Source: Aulosira sp. FACHB-615 (GTDB lineage: Bacteria > Cyanobacteriota > Cyanobacteriia > Cyanobacteriales > Nostocaceae). Taken from it: 64,000 nucleotides of DNA. This document shows, one piece after another, positions 1-9,192 of this stretch (positions are counted from its first letter, which is position 1; every line of letters starts with the position of its first letter). The notes beneath the pieces are model-generated. The model searched no databases. It worked only from the letters and a program-made list of their open reading frames with translations, and was not told where the DNA came from. The DNA lies in assembly GCF_014698045.1 (NCBI RefSeq), contig NZ_JACJSE010000005.1, positions 310,001 through 374,000 of the forward strand. Direction: 5' to 3'. The translations under genes and the position numbers were made by a program.

Positions 1-99
1 CTGTATCGGATCTTACCTCTTAAGTGTTACAAATAAAAAATACTACAAGTAGCATCAGTAGTGAATTGCTGATTGTTGCTTGATTCAGGAGTTTTGGTG

Positions 100-1083
100 A
101 TGATTCAATTCCGTATTCAGCCAGACAGTGAAATTCCCGCTTCTACCCAGTTATTTAATCAAATCCGGTTTGCGATCGCATCTCGCCAATATCCCCCAGC
201 TTACAAATTGCCCAGCACAAGGGCATTAGCTATGCAAACTGGGTTACACCGCAACACTATTAGTAAAGTTTATCGACAGCTAGAAGACGAAGGCTTAGTA
301 GAAAGTCTGGCAGGTTCAGGAATTTATGTCCGCGCTCAAGGACACGAGGGCGGTAGTAGATTACAATCACCCATTCTCCAACAACACCCCGAAGCATACA
401 AAGTCGTACAGCAAGCTCTTGATCAACTCCTTGCCCAAGGCTGTTCTCTCAGTCAAGCCCGCGAGCTATTTTTGGCAGAAATGGATTGGCGTTTGCGTTG
501 TAGCGCCCAAGTACTGGTTGCTGTCCCTTCTCAAGATATCGGCGCTGGGGAATTGATGGTATATGAATTAGAGCAATCTCTGAAAATACCCATCCAGTTA
601 ATCAGAATGGAAGAATTAGCAGCTGTGTTGGATAAAACTAACTCGGCTACAGTCGTTACCAGTCGCTATTTTATTGGTGAGGTTGAACAAATTGCTGCGC
701 CAAAAGCTGTCAGAGTCATCCCTCTCGATATCTATGACTACAGTAAAGAACTGAATCTAGTCAAAAACTTAGCGAAAGATCATTGTATAGGCATAGTTAG
801 CCTGAGTACAGGCATTGCCCGTGCGGCTGAAGTTATTCTGCACGGTTTACGTGGTGATGAACTACTAGTGATGACTTCACAACCAAAAGATGCTTATAAA
901 CTTCAGGCAATTGTCAAGCGGGCGGAAGTTATTATTAGTGATGTCGCTAGTTTCCGGGCAGTACAATTAGCGGTACAAGCGGCGGCTGAAGATATTATTC
1001 GACCACCAAAATTAATGAAGGTAGAAAATTATATTGGGTTGGATTCAATTAACTTACTAAAACGCGAGTTAGGTTTGAGTTAA
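100..1083 (+). CDS. GntR-family transcriptional regulator
   Basis: Predicted DNA-binding regulator of 327 residues. Residues about 10-75 form a GntR winged helix-turn-helix (ASTQLFNQIRFAIASRQY, LPSTRALAMQTGLHRNTISK, then LEDEGLVESLAGSGIYV). The C-terminal part (about 100-327) is alpha/beta and looks like a ligand-sensing domain, but it is neither a clear FCD nor a clear UTRA domain, so the effector is unknown. The ATG at 100 is chosen because AGGAG at 87-91 lies eight bases upstream; an in-frame upstream start at 73 has no such site. The gene stands alone, with a DUF4058 gene 76 bases downstream. Family call is firm; target genes are unknown. Confidence 0.85.
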   Translation: MIQFRIQPDSEIPASTQLFNQIRFAIASRQYPPAYKLPSTRALAMQTGLHRNTISKVYRQLEDEGLVESLAGSGIYVRAQGHEGGSRLQSPILQQHPEAYKVVQQALDQLLAQGCSLSQARELFLAEMDWRLRCSAQVLVAVPSQDIGAGELMVYELEQSLKIPIQLIRMEELAAVLDKTNSATVVTSRYFIGEVEQIAAPKAVRVIPLDIYDYSKELNLVKNLAKDHCIGIVSLSTGIARAAEVILHGLRGDELLVMTSQPKDAYKLQAIVKRAEVIISDVASFRAVQLAVQAAAEDIIRPPKLMKVENYIGLDSINLLKRELGLS

Positions 1084-1159
1084 TCAGCAACACCGATACA
1101 ATAGCTCAGACCAATTAGTTAATGAAGAATTAAAATAGTAACTATTTGGAGGTGTGGCG

Positions 1160-1948
1160 ATGGCTTCAGCATTTCCAGGGATGAACCCGTATTTAGAAAA
1201 TCCGCTATTTTGGTCGGAAGTTCACAATCTATTAATTGCGGCAATTTTCCGCATATTGAATCCTCAATTGCGTCCTAAATATAAAGTTGCTATAGAAAAG
1301 CGAGTCTATCAGACAATTGATGAAGATTCACTGTTAGTTGGAATTGCTGATGTCTCAGTGCAGAGTACAACACAAAAATCATCACCAGAAGCAGCTACCT
1401 TAACTGTAAAATTACCATCTGTTGAAGCTGTGACAGTTGATGTTGCTATGCCAGAAACTGTCAAAGAAACCTACTTAGAAGTACGAGATATAACAACACA
1501 AGAAGTTGTCACCACAATTGAAATCTTATCGCCAAAAAATAAACGCCCAGGTGAAGGAAGAAATGCCTATATAAAAAAACGATTACAGGTTTTAGGCAGT
1601 TACACTAATTTGGTAGAAATTGATTTACTGCGGGATGGTAAATCAATCCAGCCGCTCCAAAACAATTTACAAACTGACTATAGAATTTTGGTCAGTCGTG
1701 CGACAACACGTCCGAAGGCTGATTTATACCCATTTAATTTACCAAATCCTATACCTGCTTTTCTCTTACCTTTACGTGAAGGGGATACAGAACCATTACT
1801 CGATTTACAAACATTAATTAATCAGCTATATGAAGAAGGTAACTATGATTTGGTAATTGACTATACTCAACAACCATTACCTCCAATTTCAGCAGAGAAT
1901 GTAGCTTGGATAGATGCAATTCTGAAAGAGCAAGGATTGAGGTATTAA
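1160..1948 (+). CDS. DUF4058 family protein
   Basis: Conserved cyanobacterial protein of unknown function, 262 residues. The opening FPGMNPYLENPLFWSEVHN is the hallmark of DUF4058, followed by an acidic/basic beta-rich body with VTTIEILSPKNKRPGEGR, which resembles the core of restriction-like (PD-(D/E)XK) folds; that fold assignment is inference. GGAGG at 1148-1152 lies seven bases before the ATG at 1160, so this start is preferred over the GTG at 1154. These genes are usually multicopy and scattered in filamentous cyanobacteria, often near Uma2 and Rpn genes, as here. Confidence 0.8.
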   Translation: MASAFPGMNPYLENPLFWSEVHNLLIAAIFRILNPQLRPKYKVAIEKRVYQTIDEDSLLVGIADVSVQSTTQKSSPEAATLTVKLPSVEAVTVDVAMPETVKETYLEVRDITTQEVVTTIEILSPKNKRPGEGRNAYIKKRLQVLGSYTNLVEIDLLRDGKSIQPLQNNLQTDYRILVSRATTRPKADLYPFNLPNPIPAFLLPLREGDTEPLLDLQTLINQLYEEGNYDLVIDYTQQPLPPISAENVAWIDAILKEQGLRY

Positions 1949-1981
1949 GTCTGATGTCATAAATACAGCACCCAAGCAACC

Positions 1982-2830
1982 CTAGCGATTCAATAACCAG
2001 AACTCTAAATCTGTCAACTGTTTAAAATCAAGCAAAGCTTCACCCAAAGCTTCTAACTCATTGACAGAGAGTTCATCGAGTTGCGATCGCATTGTTTGTG
2101 GTAAATCCCCGATTTGACGAGTTAATAGTCGCAGGATGAGCGATCGCGCCTCTTCCAGTCTACCTTCCTGAAGTCCTTCCTGACGACCTTCTTGAAGGCC
2201 TTCCTGAAGGATCTCTTGATAAATCACAGATTCGCGCATCATACCCTCCCGAAACATTTGCTGAATCAAATTCTTCTCAAATTTTAACCCAGCTAAGATT
2301 TGAACATAGCCAGATACCTCTCGTCGCTGTTCTGGCTCAAGTTGAGTAACTCTTTGAGCAACTTTTTGTAATAAAGCTTCCGGTTTTGTTGTAGCTGCTA
2401 GTGGTGCTAAAGGTAACAAAGCTATATCCTTAAGTAATTCTGTTGGGTCTTGCTCCCACATCTTAATTACCTGATACTCATGGCGTGTAGACTCTAACTC
2501 AAAGCATGTTTCAATTATCGTTCCTACTGCTGGTGGTAAAAGCAACACTACTACTTGTGTAATTGGTAATCGATACAAACGATATAGTCTCACCCAATAA
2601 TCCAGCATTCGCAGAGGTAATGGTGGCTCAGATTCTATTTTTGTTTGAAATTCCAAATGGAGAATTCGTCCTTGTAACCGCATAAATGTTACATAGTCTG
2701 CTCGAATTGGCTCTATACTCAATTCTGTTTTTAATACTTCTGCGGAAGTTTGTTCTCCACCCATTACCCAAGTAGCGAAGCTGTCTGGATATTTTTCTGA
2801 TAGTAGTTTACATAAGTTATCGTAGGACAT
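1982..2830 (-). CDS. Rpn/PD-(D/E)XK nuclease-like protein with DUF4351 C-terminus
   Basis: 282 residues, probably of the recombination-promoting nuclease (Rpn)/transposase-like family. The N-terminal half carries RADYVTFMRLQGRILHLEFQ, the D...ExQ variant of the PD-(D/E)XK nuclease core. Residues about 208-230 are a short four-residue repeat run (EGLQEGRQEGLQEGRLEE), and the last 50 residues match DUF4351 (LLTRQIGDLPQTMRSQLDEL). Family members in E. coli are RecA-independent recombination-promoting nucleases; activity here is inference. It converges with the DUF4058 gene (33-base gap). Confidence 0.75.
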   Translation of the reverse strand: MSYDNLCKLLSEKYPDSFATWVMGGEQTSAEVLKTELSIEPIRADYVTFMRLQGRILHLEFQTKIESEPPLPLRMLDYWVRLYRLYRLPITQVVVLLLPPAVGTIIETCFELESTRHEYQVIKMWEQDPTELLKDIALLPLAPLAATTKPEALLQKVAQRVTQLEPEQRREVSGYVQILAGLKFEKNLIQQMFREGMMRESVIYQEILQEGLQEGRQEGLQEGRLEEARSLILRLLTRQIGDLPQTMRSQLDELSVNELEALGEALLDFKQLTDLEFWLLNR

Positions 2831-2888
2831 TGAGGGTAAATATTAGCAATTATTCTGTATACGATTAATATCTGGACTAAAGACTCTG

Positions 2889-2925
2889 CGTACCTACCCT
2901 TCGGGAAGGCGAAGCGCCTATACGT
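2889..2925. repeat. REP-like palindromic repeat
   Basis: Contains the palindrome CCTTCGGGAAGG followed by CGAAGCGCC, a GC-rich interspersed repeat type common in Nostocaceae. It lies at the 5' edge of the broken AAA-ATPase gene and may mark the point where that gene was truncated. Confidence 0.5.
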
Positions 2926-2962
2926 TGACCTTAGCAAGCCTCTGCGTTTAAAACTAAAACTA

Positions 2963-3551
2963 GCGATATTTTTGGCAGCAGAACGAGATAATGCTTTACT
3001 ATTCATTGATGAAGCTGATTCCTTGCTTTCCAAAAGGCTAGCTTAATGTTACCCAAGGTTCAGAGCAAGCTATCAATTCGATGCGTAGTCAATTACTTAT
3101 CTGTTTGGAGAAATTTCGCGGGGTTGTGATTTTTTCCACGAATCTCGTCGAAAACTACGACAAGGCATTTGAAACTAGAGTACGCAATATCAATTTTCCT
3201 TTACCAGATAAGTCTTGTCGTCAAGAGATTTGGAAAAGACATTTACCTACACAACTACCATTAGCTACAGATGTGACTTCTGAACGACTTGCGGAAGTTG
3301 AAGATGTTTGTGGTAGAGATATTAAAAATGCAGTCATTGATGCAGCTATGAGAGCTGCTCGAAAAGGCAAGAAGATTCTCGAACTAAGTGACTTACTTGA
3401 TTCTATCGAACGTATTAAAGCTGCAAGAATTAACGATAAGTCTGACTCAGAAAAACTATCTCCACAAGAGGAGTTCAAAATTACCGAGAAGGTGAAAGCT
3501 GCTTTAAATAATAAGGAGCAAGAGACAAATACATTAGATAGACTCAATTAA
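2963..3551 (+). pseudogene. AAA-ATPase remnant (5'-truncated, frameshifted)
   Basis: Remnant of a classical AAA ATPase (FtsH/ycf46/spastin-like AAA core). Frame 2963-3046 reads AERDNALLFIDEADSLLSKR, a clear Walker B with the following arginine, and then hits TAA at 3044. Skipping the single T at 3044 restores the family frame (NVTQGSEQAINSMRSQLL, then sensor-1 VVIFSTNLVENYDKAFETR, the FPLPD segment and the C-terminal lid) to the stop at 3551. Walker A and everything before it are absent; upstream DNA is a REP-like repeat. So the gene has lost its nucleotide-binding loop and carries a one-base insertion. The 156-residue open frame from 3081 may still be expressed, but cannot be a working ATPase. 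Confidence 0.8.
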
Positions 3552-3652
3552 ATAACATTAAACTGAAGTTAAGTATAATTCAAGCGATCGCCCATAGTTT
3601 ACCATCTCCAATCATCAGGCGATCGCTCTTTAATTTTCCCGCAAATTTAAAA

Positions 3653-4276
3653 TTACTCTTCCTCTGTCAGAGCCGCATCAAAAACCTGTTGTGCAGTAAA
3701 GTTAAGGTTGGGGAAAGAAGGCGAAACAATCACATCATTACCACGGAACATTCTTTTTACGTATTCTCCATCGACCAGTTCGCAGATAAAAATCGTAGGT
3801 TCTTTAGGATTACCGATAAATTCTCGTCCCCCTAACGCGGCATAATCTACAATCCAGTACTCAGATACACCGATAATTTCATAGTCTGCAAACTTTTTAT
3901 GATAATCGTCACGCCAGTTAGTACTGACAATCTCAATAATCAAGGGTATGGATGCACCGTCCATCACGGTTGATTCTTTTTTCCACAGTGGTTCGTGAAC
4001 CAGATTTTTCCGATTTAATAACAAAATATCAGGGGAGTAACCTGATTCGTTGTCAGGTGGTTTGACTAGCGCGGTTTTTGGTAAGAAGTACGGTAATTTT
4101 AGCCGTTTGTATTCTGGCACAACCTCTTCAACTAAAAAACCCACAACTCCTTCATGACCTCCAAGCGGTTGTGCCATTTCCACAATCACTCCATTATGCA
4201 ATTCGTAACGCCCCCCTTCGGGTCGCCACGCAGCAAATTCCGCAAATGTTACTACTCTAGGTAAGGCTTGAGCCAT
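3653..4276 (-). CDS. Uma2-family (DUF820) endonuclease-like protein
   Basis: 207 residues, Uma2/DUF820 family, a restriction-like fold very abundant in cyanobacteria and of unproven function. Family marks: GRYELHNGVIVEM, SPDILLLNR (catalytic-type Asp), IEIVSTNWRDDYHKK and EYWIVDY. A purine-rich AGGTTGT site precedes the ATG at 4276. It is 17 bases downstream of the alpha/beta hydrolase gene on the same strand, so the two may be cotranscribed. It is closely similar along its whole length to the Uma2 gene at 55902-56513 of this window (shared MAQPLGGHE, LPY.(I/L)PKTALVKP). Confidence 0.85.
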   Translation of the reverse strand: MAQALPRVVTFAEFAAWRPEGGRYELHNGVIVEMAQPLGGHEGVVGFLVEEVVPEYKRLKLPYFLPKTALVKPPDNESGYSPDILLLNRKNLVHEPLWKKESTVMDGASIPLIIEIVSTNWRDDYHKKFADYEIIGVSEYWIVDYAALGGREFIGNPKEPTIFICELVDGEYVKRMFRGNDVIVSPSFPNLNFTAQQVFDAALTEEE

Positions 4277-4293
4277 AGTTACAACCTCTACAT

Positions 4294-5202
4294 TTATACA
4301 ATAGAAGGAACTTGCAAAAACTCTCGCACCCGTCGTAAGTAAGTCGGCGCATCTTCCAACATTGGGAAATGTGCTGTATTAGGAATCAACACAAACTCAA
4401 CTTGGTCATTCATGGCTGCGGCTTGTTTTCCCATTGCGGCGGGAATAATCTGGTCATATTCACCTGCAATTAGCAGCGTTGGCACTGTTAATTGAGCAAA
4501 TTCTTGCGGCATCAATTCCGATTGTGCTTTACTAACAGAAGTAAAAATTGTGCCTAAAGCAGCATCATAATCTGCATCTAAAAAATCTTGTAGAAAAGCC
4601 TGACGTTCAGCTTTTGGTATGGAACGATGTAAAAATCTCGCCATAAACATCCGGTCAACAAATGGAATTTTACCTAACCATTTGGGACGGAATTTAACTA
4701 CATAACCGCCAAATTTATGAAAGGCTGTAAAAGCTTTTTCATCATATTCAAAAATCCCACTACAAGTTAAAATTCCTCGCTCTACCTTGTGGGGATAGCG
4801 GTTAAAAAATAATGTTGCAACGGACGCACCCATTGAATGAGCATTGATGTAAACATGTCCAAGATGCAACTCATCTAAAAGTACCGCTAAATCATCAGCA
4901 TATTCTTCCAATTCATAAGTTAACTCTTGAATTGCGGCTGATATTTCTTGACTAGACACAGAATTAGCAACAGACTCACTAGCTGGGACTAGAGTTGGTT
5001 TCCCACCAGAACGCCCAAACCCGCGCATATCATAGAGTAAACAATCAAATTGGTCTGATAAAGCTTCCGCAGTGCTTTTCCAATACCTAGCTGAACCAGC
5101 CCAACCGTGAACGAATACCATCACAGGTTTGTTCACAGCAGCAGATGATTGTTTCACCCACTCGTAGTAATGTTCAACGCCACGAACAGCAATATAAGGC
5201 AT
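4294..5202 (-). CDS. alpha/beta-fold hydrolase
   Basis: 302-residue alpha/beta hydrolase. Visible marks are the oxyanion region VFVHGWAGSARYW, the nucleophile elbow AHSMGAS (Ser in SMG), the acid loop GEYDQIIP and the catalytic His in NTAHFPML. A cap region (about 150-215) follows the elbow. There is no signal peptide, so it is probably cytosolic; the substrate cannot be read from the sequence. The first ATG is used. The Uma2 gene follows after 17 bases; clpX lies downstream on the same strand after about 130 bases containing heptamer-like repeats, so it is probably a separate unit. Confidence 0.85.
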   Translation of the reverse strand: MPYIAVRGVEHYYEWVKQSSAAVNKPVMVFVHGWAGSARYWKSTAEALSDQFDCLLYDMRGFGRSGGKPTLVPASESVANSVSSQEISAAIQELTYELEEYADDLAVLLDELHLGHVYINAHSMGASVATLFFNRYPHKVERGILTCSGIFEYDEKAFTAFHKFGGYVVKFRPKWLGKIPFVDRMFMARFLHRSIPKAERQAFLQDFLDADYDAALGTIFTSVSKAQSELMPQEFAQLTVPTLLIAGEYDQIIPAAMGKQAAAMNDQVEFVLIPNTAHFPMLEDAPTYLRRVREFLQVPSIV

Positions 5203-5330
5203 GTTTGAGAGTTAGCATTTAGGAGATAAAAGTTAGGAGTTTTGAGTTTGTAATTAATTCCTCACTCAAAACTCCTCTTTCCTAACTTTAATCAATACTC
5301 AGCACTTAAAACCCAACACTTAGCACTAAT

Positions 5331-6671
5331 TTACGCTGATTCTGGTTTTGGTAGTGAAGATGGATGTACTATTAGTTCGGCGGTAGAGCGTTTTTCGACC
5401 ATTTCTCGCGTTACTGTGCAGCGAGTCACGTCTTTACGAGATGGTAACTCGTACATTACATCTAGCATGAGTTCTTCTACAATACCCCGCAATGCTCTTG
5501 CACCCGTTTTGCGGCGGTAGGCTTCTTGAGCGATCGCTCGCAAGGCATCTTGTTTAAAATCTAATTGGACGTTATCCATCTTCAGCAGTTTTTGGTATTG
5601 TTTCACCAAAGCACTGCGCGGTTGAGTCAAAATCGCCATTAGTGCTTCTTCATCCAGAGGATCAACCACCGCCACCATTGGTATTCGACCAATAAACTCT
5701 GGAATCATGCCAAATTTTACCAAATCATCTGGTTCCAGGTTGTGCAACACATCGGCGGCGCGTTTTTCTTTTGATTGGCCTTCTCCTGGCTGTACAAAAC
5801 CGATTGACTTTTTACCGGCTCTTTGCTCTACCACTTTTTCTAAGCCAACGAAAGCGCCACCACAGACAAATAGAATATTACTGGTATCAATTTGGATGCA
5901 GTCTTGATACGGATGTTTACGTCCTCCTTGTGGTGGTACATTGGCGATCGTACCTTCTAGCATTTTCAGTAATGCTTGTTGTACGCCTTCACCAGAAACA
6001 TCTCGTGTAATTGATGGGTTTTCACTCTTGCGGGCAATTTTATCAATTTCATCGATGTAGATAATCCCGCGTTGTGCTTCTTCTACATCCAAGTCTGCTA
6101 CTTGCAACAGGCGCAGCAAGATATTTTCGACATCTTCACCGACGTAGCCCGCTTCTGTTAACGTGGTAGCATCCGCCACAGCAAAAGGTACATCTAAAAT
6201 CTTGGCTAGAGTCTGTGCTAACAGGGTTTTGCCGCAACCAGTCGGGCCAATTAACAAAATGTTAGACTTCTGTAGCTCTACTGCGTCATCTGCTCCGTTT
6301 TTGCCACTGCCTTTAGACTGCAAGATTGCCAGCCGCTTGTAGTGGTTGTAAACTGCGACTGATAAAACTTTTTTAGCTTCCTCTTGGCCAATGACATGCT
6401 CATCGAGATATTTTTTAATCTCTCTGGGTTTTGGTATCTGATTAAACGAGAGATTAGCAGAACGGTTCCGCCGTTTTTGAGGCACTTCAGACTTTGGTGC
6501 TGGTTGTGGCGCTACACCATTGGTGTCCAGTAACTCCTCATCTAGTATTTCATTACACAAGTCAACGCACTCGTCGCAGATGTAAACTCCCGGCCCTGCG
6601 ATCAACTTACGCACCTGCTCTTGAGACTTGCCACAAAACGAACATTTTAAATGGGAGTCGTACTTAGACAT
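5331..6671 (-). CDS. clpX: ATP-dependent Clp protease ATP-binding subunit ClpX
   Basis: 446-residue AAA+ unfoldase that recognises substrates and feeds them to ClpP in the cytosol. The N-terminal zinc-binding domain has Cys10, Cys13, Cys32 and Cys35 (CSFC ... CDEC). Walker A is GPTGCGKT at 142-149, Walker B is IIYIDEIDKIA, and the ClpP-docking IGF loop is seen in KKSIGFVQPGEG. Length is normal for cyanobacteria. It lies nine bases after clpP on the same strand, so clpP-clpX is an operon, with tig upstream of it. Confidence 0.97.
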   Translation of the reverse strand: MSKYDSHLKCSFCGKSQEQVRKLIAGPGVYICDECVDLCNEILDEELLDTNGVAPQPAPKSEVPQKRRNRSANLSFNQIPKPREIKKYLDEHVIGQEEAKKVLSVAVYNHYKRLAILQSKGSGKNGADDAVELQKSNILLIGPTGCGKTLLAQTLAKILDVPFAVADATTLTEAGYVGEDVENILLRLLQVADLDVEEAQRGIIYIDEIDKIARKSENPSITRDVSGEGVQQALLKMLEGTIANVPPQGGRKHPYQDCIQIDTSNILFVCGGAFVGLEKVVEQRAGKKSIGFVQPGEGQSKEKRAADVLHNLEPDDLVKFGMIPEFIGRIPMVAVVDPLDEEALMAILTQPRSALVKQYQKLLKMDNVQLDFKQDALRAIAQEAYRRKTGARALRGIVEELMLDVMYELPSRKDVTRCTVTREMVEKRSTAELIVHPSSLPKPESA

Positions 6672-6680
6672 ACCAGCCTC

Positions 6681-7379
6681 TTATTTCAGAATGGTGACGT
6701 TTTCCCCAGCTGTGGGAAGATTTTGTCGGGAGATTACCTGATCAATCAAACCGTAATTTTTAGCTTCTTCTGCCGACATGAAAAAGTCGCGGTCTGTATC
6801 TGCTTCGATTCTCTCTAGAGGTTGACCAGTATGATGAGCCAATAACTGATTCAACTGTGCCTTGATATAAAGAATTTCTCTGGCTTGAATTTCTATATCA
6901 ATGGCTTGACCTTGAGCGCCACCTAGGGGTTGATGGATCATAATTCGAGAGTCAGGTAAAGACATACGCTTACCTGCGGTTCCAGCAGCTAACAAAAATG
7001 CCCCCATGCTTGCAGCTAATCCAAAACAGATCGTAACCACATCAGGGCGGATTTGTTGGATTGTATCATAAATTGCCATTCCTGCGTAGACGGAACCGCC
7101 AGGAGAATTTATGTACAGTTGAATGTCTTTTTCTGGGTCTTCGGAATCTAGGAACAGCAACTGCGCCACGATGGAATTAGCAACGGTATCATCGATGGCT
7201 GTTCCTAAAAAAATAATCCGCTCTCGTAACAGGCGGGAGTAGATATCAAATGCTCTTTCTCCCATCCCTGACTGCTCTACCACAGTTGGCACAATGCTGT
7301 TAGGGCCATTCAAATGGGAGTTAATAGCCAGGTGGCTGGAACTGATGATGGGGTAATTTCCCGACTGCGATAAAAGCAT
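6681..7379 (-). CDS. clpP: ATP-dependent Clp protease proteolytic subunit ClpP
   Basis: 232-residue serine peptidase. Catalytic Ser124 is in GLAASMGAFLLAAG and His149 in RIMIHQPLGGA; the Asp is in the DTDRDFFMSAEEA region. About 30 extra residues precede the family core (VVEQSGMGERAFDIYSRLL); they may be a propeptide, or the true start may be further in. Of the several cyanobacterial ClpP paralogues, this is the one paired with clpX, which supports a ClpXP protease. Confidence 0.96.
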   Translation of the reverse strand: MLLSQSGNYPIISSSHLAINSHLNGPNSIVPTVVEQSGMGERAFDIYSRLLRERIIFLGTAIDDTVANSIVAQLLFLDSEDPEKDIQLYINSPGGSVYAGMAIYDTIQQIRPDVVTICFGLAASMGAFLLAAGTAGKRMSLPDSRIMIHQPLGGAQGQAIDIEIQAREILYIKAQLNQLLAHHTGQPLERIEADTDRDFFMSAEEAKNYGLIDQVISRQNLPTAGENVTILK

Positions 7380-7767
7380 AGGAGAATATCTGAGAATTAA
7401 TAGGACTTAGCTTAAGGCAGCGATCGCTGCTTTTTTCACGGATGAGATTTTGATTTGAGCTATGTGTTAACCATTATGCCTCATCCAGATTTTTCTCGTG
7501 TAACACAGTATCAAGCTCAGGTCGTTACAGGTAAAGAATTTTGTCTAAAATTCCAGCAATCTTAAGCCTCCCTTAAATGTTGACGACTGAGTGCTGAGTA
7601 ATAATTTTTCACACTCGAACCAGATACTTACTACCCTAGCCTAATCTACCCAAAACAGAACTGCGATCGCCCAAAAGTAGAGATAGCCGAAGGGAAGTGC
7701 TGAGTGTTGAGTGCTGAGTGCTGAGTCATTTTCTCCCTGCACCCTGCACCCCTGCACCCTTACACCC
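7380..7767. other. intergenic region between tig and clpP
   Basis: 388 bases without a convincing gene. It holds the presumed clpP promoter region, one HIP1 site near 7419, another near 7663, and a run of heptamer-type direct repeats at about 7695-7768 (GTGCTGAGT units, then CTGCACCC units). No tRNA or riboswitch pattern was recognised. Confidence 0.6.
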
Positions 7768-9192
7768 CTAACCTTCTACTGCTGATTCTGCCGTAGCTTC
7801 ACTGTTGCTTTCCTCAGTCTCAGGTGCAGTTGCTTCATCTGCTGGTTCTGCTTGGGCGCTTAAAGTGCCTTCTGGGACTAATTCAACTGATGAGTTGTCT
7901 AAGAGCCAATTGAGAATTTTGTCACTCAGCAGTTCATTTTCCACCATTGAGTTGAGTTTTTCTTCGTCAATATCTTCATCAGCATACTGCTCTAAAAGTT
8001 CTGTCACTCTGGCTTGGAGTTCTTCTGGGGTAACTACCAAAGATTCGCGTTTGCCGATTTCTCGTAGGGCTAAAGAACGTTTGATACGTTCAATTGCCTC
8101 TGGGCGAGACCTCTCCCGCAATTGCGGAATAATATCTTGAGTAAACAGCTTTCTCACATCCAAACCCTGTTGCGCCAAGCGCATAGCAGTTTGAGTCAGC
8201 ATTGCATCAACTTCTTGCTCAATCAAGGTTCCTGGCAAGTCAATTTCTACGTGCTTCAGTAGTTCTGCCAGTAGTGCTTCTTGCTTGTTGGTTTTAGTTT
8301 TATCTTCAGCTTCTTTTTGATACCGATCTTCTAAAGATTTCCGCAGTTCTTCTAAGGTTTCAAAATCGCTGACTTCTTGAGCAAAATCATCGTCTAATTC
8401 TGGCAGTTCTTTTTCCTTCAATTCCTTGAGGGTGACTGTAAAAATTGCTGGTTTGCCTGCTAATTCTTCGTTGACATAAGGATCTGGAAACTGGGCGGAG
8501 ATTTCCTTGGTTTCCCCAGGGTTCATCCCGACTATACCTGTGACAAAACCAGGGATAAATTTATCTTCCTGTAACTCGACTTGGAAATCAGTCGCATCAC
8601 CGCCAGGAATTGGTGTTGGTTCCGCATCAGGATCATCGCCTTCAGCTTTAGCTATCACCCCTTGAAAATCGACAACAGCCACATCACCAATTTGGGCGGC
8701 TCTACCTTCGACTGGAATGAGTGTTGCCATTTGTTGGCGTTCTTTTTCCAGGACATTATCTACCTGGGTGGGGTCATATTTGATTTCTTCTGCTTGGGCT
8801 TGTAACCCGGTGTACTGGTTCAGGGTGACTTCCGGTTCTACATCCACAGCCACCACGAATGTCAGGGGTTTTCCCGGTTCATAATTGTTGATCAAGTCTT
8901 CAAAGGAAGAGCGCAATTGCGGCTGACCAATTGCTTGAATATCTTCTTGTTTAACCGCTTGTTCGATGCCATCTTGAATCAGTTCTTCTAAGGCGGTGGC
9001 TTTAATGCGACTTACCCCCAGGCGCTGAAGCAATATCGGTCTAGGCACTTTACCTTTACGAAACCCAGGAATATTAACAGTACTGGATAAGTTTTTAATA
9101 ACTTGTTCGTAGGTTTTTTGAGTGATTTCTGGTGTAATCTCTATCTCTAGCCCGATTTGGCTGGCGGGAAGTTTCTCCTGGGTAACTTTCAT
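7768..9192 (-). CDS. tig: trigger factor
   Basis: 474-residue ribosome-associated chaperone and peptidyl-prolyl isomerase. The ribosome-binding signature GFRKGKVPRPILLQRLG is at about 43-59. A FKBP-like PPIase domain is at about 165-250 (GDVAVVDFQGV, FIPGFVTGIVGMNPGE), followed by the helical arm domain. The C-terminal tail of about 35 residues is acidic and rich in Ala/Glu/Thr. It is upstream of clpP-clpX on the same strand, separated by a repeat-bearing 388-base gap. Confidence 0.96.
   Translation of the reverse strand: MKVTQEKLPASQIGLEIEITPEITQKTYEQVIKNLSSTVNIPGFRKGKVPRPILLQRLGVSRIKATALEELIQDGIEQAVKQEDIQAIGQPQLRSSFEDLINNYEPGKPLTFVVAVDVEPEVTLNQYTGLQAQAEEIKYDPTQVDNVLEKERQQMATLIPVEGRAAQIGDVAVVDFQGVIAKAEGDDPDAEPTPIPGGDATDFQVELQEDKFIPGFVTGIVGMNPGETKEISAQFPDPYVNEELAGKPAIFTVTLKELKEKELPELDDDFAQEVSDFETLEELRKSLEDRYQKEAEDKTKTNKQEALLAELLKHVEIDLPGTLIEQEVDAMLTQTAMRLAQQGLDVRKLFTQDIIPQLRERSRPEAIERIKRSLALREIGKRESLVVTPEELQARVTELLEQYADEDIDEEKLNSMVENELLSDKILNWLLDNSSVELVPEGTLSAQAEPADEATAPETEESNSEATAESAVEG

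Noticed and set aside
73..99. Upstream in-frame start for the GntR gene
   Set aside because: The ATG at 100 has AGGAG eight bases upstream and begins the conserved domain; the earlier codons have no such site.
2764..3033. Minus-strand open frame of 89 codons
   Set aside because: Overlaps the Rpn gene start and the antisense of the AAA remnant; low-complexity Ser/Arg content.
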